Shown here in pieces: positions 7,534 to 13,009 of a stretch of DNA of 13,009 nt (position 1 is the stretch's first letter; each line of letters begins with the position of its first letter). The position numbers were made by a program, and so were the translations under genes. Below the pieces are notes generated by a model that saw nothing but the letters and a program-made list of their open reading frames with translations, made no database searches and had not been told where the DNA came from. Origin of the DNA: Cyclostephanos tholiformis (taxonomy: Eukaryota > Bacillariophyta > Thalassiosirophyceae > Thalassiosirales > Thalassiosiraceae); NCBI GenBank assembly GCA_036939975.1, contig JALLPB010000782.1:1-13009 (forward strand). The letters are read 5' to 3'.

Positions 7534-10285
7534 ATGCACCACGATGGTTTTTTTGGGGGGGGGTTCAAAGATGAATGCAACTTGGATCACAATTCGAATA
7601 CTCAACAATCAACCATGTACACCCAGCCTATTACCCCTGGTGATTATCTCGTCAGGACTATTACGGATAAAAAATTCAACGAGGCAACGCATATATATTC
7701 CATAGCTGGGCGATTAACTGATGCTACAGGAGTATTGGAGGATCTCTGCTCAGCAGTCAGTGACCGTGACTACAGTAGGTTGAAGCTTCTTCAGGATGTT
7801 GCTTTTGTGAAGAAGTTCGTCATTCCTCTCCTGAAAGATTCAATAAACACGATTACCAAGGCGGCTGGGATTCTGTCACCAATTGCTGGAGTGAAGTATG
7901 TTCATGAGAGGAATGAAAACAAGAGGAAATAAGAGATCAAAATGTCAAAGAATTCGCTTTACAGTATGCAGAAGGAAATGATGTCCGGCATGTCACTGAA
8001 GGCAAAAACTACAATAAGCATGTCATCGCCGCGCTACCGCCTGCGTTAGTCCAATAGATACCGCCAACAGCATTAACCTACCAACCTCAGCGAGTGGAAC
8101 TTCTTACAGCAAAATTGAGGTTGTGAATATCATGTCGGGGATTCCCATTAGTGCTAGTCATACTCGTGCTGCAACCGTAAAATTGATCTTGGAGCATCAG
8201 AAGAAATACAATGTGCCATGCTCCAAAGCTTCTATCTATCGTCTGATGGCTAATCATGAAAACAATCTGCAGTGATAATGACACGAAGTGGATCGCTGAA
8301 TCGTTGGACAAAGAAATAGGGAAAACATATGACAAATCTGATATAAAGTTAATGATTAAGAAATTAAAAACTCAGAAACTTGAGGATGCTGGATACTAAA
8401 ATTTTATCAACAAAAGAATTTGCAAATCAACATTGAGGAATTATTGTGCACTGCTGGCCGATGAAAGCAACGTTGCAATATCTCAATCACACACTTCCAA
8501 ATCCAACACTCGCTATGCTGCTGAAAATTCTATCCGCGGTTCGATTGCTACCCTTGGAGTGGTTGCTACCATGCATTTCATATCAGTTGATGAAGAGGAT
8601 GCAGATATTTGTTCCGGGATGAGGTTATTGCTGGAATCTACTGGTAGGTTGTATGATATGGTAATGAACTTCTTCGGTACTGCTGTGTATCCAGTTGAGC
8701 CATATCTGCTTCATTCTACTGATGATACCACTGAATACATTTTCGAGGGTACCCAGAAGAAGTTTGTCCTTTATGTCCTCACAACAAAATCTTCTATATC
8801 ATTGAGAGGGATGAACACAATCTACAAATGTGAAGATAATAAGTCAATGAGTGGGGCATGTCAAATTGACATTCACATTCTCTTCCATGGGTACTTGTTT
8901 TTCACTTGTTTGCACTATGTCTGGGTGGACTGACCAAGAGATGCCAACAGGGAAGGAATTTATTCAAGTTAAAGTTCCTGGTCTGTGCATTGGTGGTGGT
9001 GGTGTGAACATCAATAATCAAGAAGTAGGTCATCTTATTTTCATGTGGAATACCAAGGGAACTGAAAAGAAGAGACTTAGATGGTACCAGCAAGAAATCT
9101 TAATTCCAGGGATCAATGATCATCTGAAGAAGTTTGCAAAGTTTGACGGATCTACTTTAACCAGATAAGCTGACAGCCATGACATATTGTGATGGAGACT
9201 TCAGTCAAATTGATGCAATTAAGTCATCAATTGATCTATTCACCGATAACAAGGTGATTGTAAATAAACAACATGCTTCTTGGTCGGGTGTCAAGCAACC
9301 TGCTGATTTAGCAAAAGTTTTCAAGCTTATAAAGAATATGCTTCCTTCCTACACTGTTCAGAACATTCCAGCTGAGAGATGTCCTATGAAGGCATTGATG
9401 TTGGATACATTCAAAGAAAAGCTGGTGGATCTCAACTTGGCACCGAACAAGAGACTTTCTCTGATAGACTTCATATCTACTTCGTCTGCCATGGCTACAA
9501 AAGCTTGTACAATAAAAAACATTCAGCATGGATTCATTGAGGCAGGGATGATTGATATTAATGACTTACGCTATCCTGTATTCGATAAGATAATTTCTAC
9601 CTGCCGACGGAATCCATCAGTGGAAGAGTACAGGAATCTTGAAAGCAACATGGCTACAATCCTTCATGAATCATTGGAGTATGGACAAATTTCTGAGGAG
9701 GTCTACAATCACATTGGCATCACAAGAGACAGAGACAGTATGGGGCGTGGAGTTTTGTGTGATGCCACAATTTCACAGGAAAGTTATCAACGCACCAAAT
9801 GCCTTACTCACAAACATCAAATTTATCTCCGAATACAAAGACTTGTACAGAATCAGCGGATGGAGATGAAAAGGAAACAGTTGGCAAATCAGAAGCATCT
9901 TGATAAGATATCTTGTGATGGTGAGACTGTGAGATGGTTGTGCCGGGATCTTGAAGCCTATGGTCTTCTTTCAGAGGAAGAATATGGAACTGTAAATGAA
10001 GTGTTTTTGACATGATGCATGCTTCAGATGTTTGCAAATCTGAACTGTCATGATCTTGATGCATTCATCATGGCTCAACAAGGTAGAGACAATCCTGAAT
10101 TCATATCAAAGAACAAGATACCAAAGAAAGGATCGATAAGTGAGGCGTTGATTGGTGTAAGGAACAAGATATTGATTGCATTTGAGTGCAGGCAAATCAA
10201 AAATTCGATCAGTGAAAACGTACCATACAACACAGACATTGCAAATGATGTGTCCATGGAAGACTATCTTGGAGTGTTACAGTGA
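7534..10285 (+). pseudogene. decayed DDE-type transposase (Tc1/mariner/pogo-like)
   Basis: One protein appears spread over several frames. Pieces: 7534-7932 (ATG 7534 or, more natural, 7615), 7935-8057, about 8048-8275, 8271-8933, about 8851-9168 and about 9160-10285. There are in-frame stops at 8397-8399 and 10013-10015. Sense resumes at once after each break, so it reads as one damaged gene. The 8100-8275 part looks like a helix-turn-helix (KYNVPCSKASIYRLM, compare psq-type HTH). Candidate catalytic acids are Asp in STDDTTEY (8721-8726), YCDGDFSQ (9191-9199) and KQPADLAKVFK (9305-9307). The last two lie 35 or 37 residues apart, matching DD(35-37)D spacing, and QPADL resembles the QPLDV box of pogo-like enzymes. 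A Lys/Arg/Gln-rich helix follows (about 9830-9900). The region is AT-rich compared with the host genes. The transposase assignment is inference. Confidence 0.6.
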
Positions 10286-11151
10286 TACTCGGCAATTTAG
10301 ATTGCATACTCCCTTCTCAACTTCTCAGTTATGAACGTTGGGTGGGATTTGTTTTTTCGTTGCTTAACCTGGAAGAACTGAATGTAACAAATACGATAAC
10401 CACACAACAAAAAATCAAAGCAGACCATCTCATTCTTATTCTGCAACACCATTTCCAACAGCACCTTAATCATCGCATCAATGACAAATGTCGGCGTACT
10501 CACTGGAGTATGATTTTTGCGTATAACAACCTTGCCATGAGTGCTGCTTGCGTGGTCATGTGCAACCATGTCGCTAGTGAACTCTTCTGCTTGCAAGATT
10601 CTGACTGCCTCCTATCCCCAACTCCTTACAACTTTTTCCATTGTGCTCATTTTCCGACATGTGAAGGAGCCTATCTGTATTATGACACAAACAAAGGATG
10701 CTTCATTTGCAGTGATAAGGTGACTTGCCTGGGATTCACGGTGTGGGGGAAGGAGCATTTCAACGAGTCAAAAAAGGTCAAGAGTAGCTCTAACTTCTAT
10801 GACCTTTTCCCCTCCAACTTGTGCCCATGAGCTAACAAAATAGGCAATAAAGGTATATTCGAAAATCTTCAGGTGGTTATTGCAGCTGGTTGGGATTGGG
10901 ATCCAATCTCTGATTGCGCAAAGATGATGGATAGAAGTTGGGAGAACGGGGGTCTCATGATTTTCAATCTGAAAGAAAGTGCACAGGTAAGAGTAAGCAT
11001 GGAAAAAGGATTGACTGAATTACAAAAATTTCACAACATGTGCGCATATCAATTTGAGATGGGATATGACCTTTGCTTATCCCCCAGATGCAATGTGTTG
11101 CAGAGTCCTGGATTTGAATCTGTTTTGGGAAAATATGGTGGTCAGAGTTAG
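10282..11151 (+). pseudogene. second broken frame of the mobile element, function unknown
   Basis: A single frame runs from just after the transposase relic to TAG at 11149-11151, interrupted by one stop (TGA 10828-10830). Sense continues in phase across it: SNFYDLFPSNLCP, stop, then KGIFENLQVVIAAGWDWDP. There is no ATG at the left end, and the first in-frame ATG is near 10510. Recognisable blocks are GAYLYYDTNKGCFI, TELQKFHNMCAYQFEMGYDL and SPGFESVLGKYGG. These remind me of a repeated hypothetical family in diatom genomes, which is memory and unverified. It has no catalytic motif I can name. It may be a cargo or accessory gene of the same element, or an unrelated relic beside it. A minus-strand frame at 10297-10596 is judged a shadow. 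Confidence 0.45.
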
Positions 11152-11778
11152 AATTAATATTTGTGAGCATATGGTATTTGACATGGAATGATTTAAGAAT
11201 AAACTCACCTAATACAATTAACACTGCTGATTGTTAAGTTTGCACCACCCTCCTTCTTATTCGATTGCTGTGGATGCACTACTCCATCCCACCCCCCAGC
11301 TCGATTGCCTTTGCCACCCTTCTCTCCTACCCCCCACCCCCATCTTGACCCCTTGCATTCACCCCTCTTTTCATCAAAACAAAGGGATCAAATATGTTTT
11401 TGATTGTTACTTAATTTCAAGATAAATTGGCCAAAAAAATGCAAGGGCTTCCCCCCTTCCCAAGAAATCACGCATTAATCACCCCCCCCCCCCCTTTAAG
11501 GGAGGAGATGAGAGGGCTTCAGGAGCTTGTATGCTGTTGTATAACTTGTCTAGATCTCTGGGGGGGCGGGGGGAAGATGACAGTGAAAGGGGGGCCGGCG
11601 TCCAAAGATCTGATGATGAGGTGAGTCACAGGCTGACAGACCAATGGTCCATCACGAGCAGGTCTCCCCCTCATTGCCAGATCCGCAGCCACCGCCGCCC
11701 TGCTGCCAATGTCTGCCCCCAACCATGTCAGAGCTTGTGTCCACATTTCCATGACTTGATCATTGATGTTGGCACCCG
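11152..11778. other. intergenic, C- and G-rich tracts, no gene seen
   Basis: From about 11243 to 11365 the plus strand is strongly pyrimidine-rich (CACCACCCTCC, CCCACCCCCC). A C-run sits at about 11481-11494, and G-rich clusters at about 11561-11600 contain three runs of six or more G. Short frames are open but their residues are low complexity. It could include the right edge of the transposon relic. Confidence 0.5.
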
Positions 11779-12140
11779 TCTTGACTTGATCGCGGAGGGG
11801 GCCATCTTTCCTTCATGTCGCGTGGCTGAGCCAAGCCAAGACATGCTATTGTGTGTCTGACTCACACTGACAGCCATGTGGCATGGACAGAAAGTTTAAC
11901 CTTCCATTGCATTGCCCCTCTCAATAACTCAATGCTGTCATTGTATCTTGACTCGATCTCAGGGGAGGTGGGGGGGGCATGTTGCGGACAGTGGCCTCAT
12001 CTTCCCTTTGTGTTGCGTGGCTGAGCCAAGCCAAGACACGCTATTGCATGCACAACTTGCACTGACAGCCACACGGTGGGGATGGGAGATAACCTTCCAT
12101 CATGTAACCTCCCTTTGATCGCTCGACATCTTCATCATGG
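11779..12140. repeat. diverged direct duplication, unit ~170-195 bp
   Basis: Matching blocks occur in the same order: TCTTGACT(T/C)GATC at 11779 and 11946, GTGGCTGAGCCAAGCCAAGA at 11822 and 12017, CACTGACAGCCA at 11864 and 12060, and AACCTTCCAT at 11898 and 12091. The offsets are 167, then 193-196 bp, so the second copy has gained about 28 bp of G-rich sequence near its start. No coding potential is seen. Confidence 0.8.
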
Positions 12141-13009
12141 TCAAAGTTCTGGGCAGCAGGGGGGAGAGACAAATGCTCCTTCGATGTCATCTTCATTAAG
12201 GAGGGGGGCACAACCATCATCATCAGTTGCAGCTGTGATGACAGGAATGCGCATTGGCTGAATTTTTGCCTAAGTTGTGTTATTTGTCAAAAACAATAGT
12301 GGGGAAATTCCCAATTCTTGTAGCTGGTAGCTCAGCTTTCCTTTTTTAGGCTAACAAGGCCAGTCACTAATACGACTCAACATCTGCACACCAATGTTAC
12401 AATCCTGTTGTCATGAGTAGACAATTAGGGATTGAAGTCATCTTGCCAAATAATGAATCTGAATCTGTATTGAACTCATCCGTACCAGGGCCAAGTAGCA
12501 GAGTGGAGAAACCTGATACATGGTGTCATAGAAAGTGACATGCTTTGTGATACCCTCGCATTCCATCATAGAATCCTTTTAACCTAAACTGCATAATTTT
12601 ATCTAATTGATTCCAGCATTACCTCTCTCAATGTGCAGGGAAAGCACTGTAATTACAGTGATACCTTGCAAGGCAAGAGACACAGCATTCCATACACCAA
12701 AAAATCAACCAAGAAAGCTATCTCAATAGCCGTCCATCACTCAACAAGAGCTGAAACTTGCCCTCTCACAAGAATACAATTTAATTTATTACTCTACCAT
12801 TTTATCAATTCCATTGAATCTCTTCGACCGCCCCCTCCCTCAACCCCTTGTCCGCATCATGTTTGTGTTGGATTAGGTGTAGGGGTTGCTTATATAGCCT
12901 CCATTTCAATTCGTACAATCCAAATTTTTGGATGGTTTTCATTTATGTGGATCCCTTTTTTTCATTGTTTCCCAGTACGTATTTCTGCGAGTTCCTTCCA
13001 ACCACTGCG
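12141..13009. other. intergenic, no gene seen; two palindromes
   Basis: No convincing coding frame or RNA gene on either strand. A perfect 16-bp palindrome CACTGTAATTACAGTG lies at 12645-12660, closely followed by the 10-bp palindrome CCTTGCAAGG at 12664-12673. A TATATA motif lies near 12891 in an otherwise AT-rich stretch, without a gene behind it in the window. Confidence 0.5.

Noticed and set aside
10297..10596. Minus-strand frame of 99 codons
   Set aside because: The plus strand stays open much longer over the same DNA and carries protein-like blocks further right in the same frame.
7390..11500. Terminal inverted repeats for the transposon relic
   Set aside because: G-rich and T-rich blocks on the left and C-rich blocks on the right look vaguely complementary, but no alignment longer than low-complexity runs was found.
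1..13009. tRNA, rRNA, CRISPR or bacterial operon structure
   Set aside because: No cloverleaf with a matching B box, no conserved rRNA segments, no regular repeat-spacer array and no ribosome-binding-site-led gene series were seen, and the introns point to a eukaryote.

Overview
The window is eukaryotic nuclear DNA, most likely from a diatom and probably a centric, Thalassiosira-like one. The reasons are short introns with GTGAGT or GTACGT donors, a regulatory protein with the architecture of a family I associate with diatoms, a secreted Ser/Thr/Pro-repeat protein with lectin-like C-terminus, and repeat-rich intergenic DNA. No prokaryotic operon, CRISPR array or RNA gene was recognised. Without a search the taxon stays an inference.

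Layout. Positions 58-528 may hold the 3' end of a plus-strand gene with tiny exons (weak). Positions 529-2384 are intergenic and carry several short direct repeats and a MITE-sized inverted repeat (1541-1692). Positions 2385-5594 hold the main plus-strand gene, a putative regulator of about 986 residues: Cys/His zinc-binding cluster, basic stretch, SANT/Myb-like N-terminal box, GAF-like sensor domain, conserved helical block and a Gln/His-rich tail. Convergent to it, 6857-5719 on the minus strand encodes a secreted protein of 351 residues: signal peptide, mucin-like 10-residue repeats and two ricin-B-like repeats, with one 83-nt intron.

From about 7534 to 11151 lies an AT-rich relic of a mobile element. 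A transposase-like protein is spread over all three plus frames with several stops and frame changes. Aligning the pieces gives three acidic positions compatible with a DD(35-37)D catalytic triad of the Tc1/mariner/pogo type. A second broken reading frame (10282-11151) follows directly. No terminal inverted repeats were recognised.

Positions 11152-13009 show no gene. They contain C- and G-rich tracts, a diverged duplicated unit of about 170-195 bp and a few palindromes. The two host genes show no evident functional link, and the relic gives the right half its accessory character.
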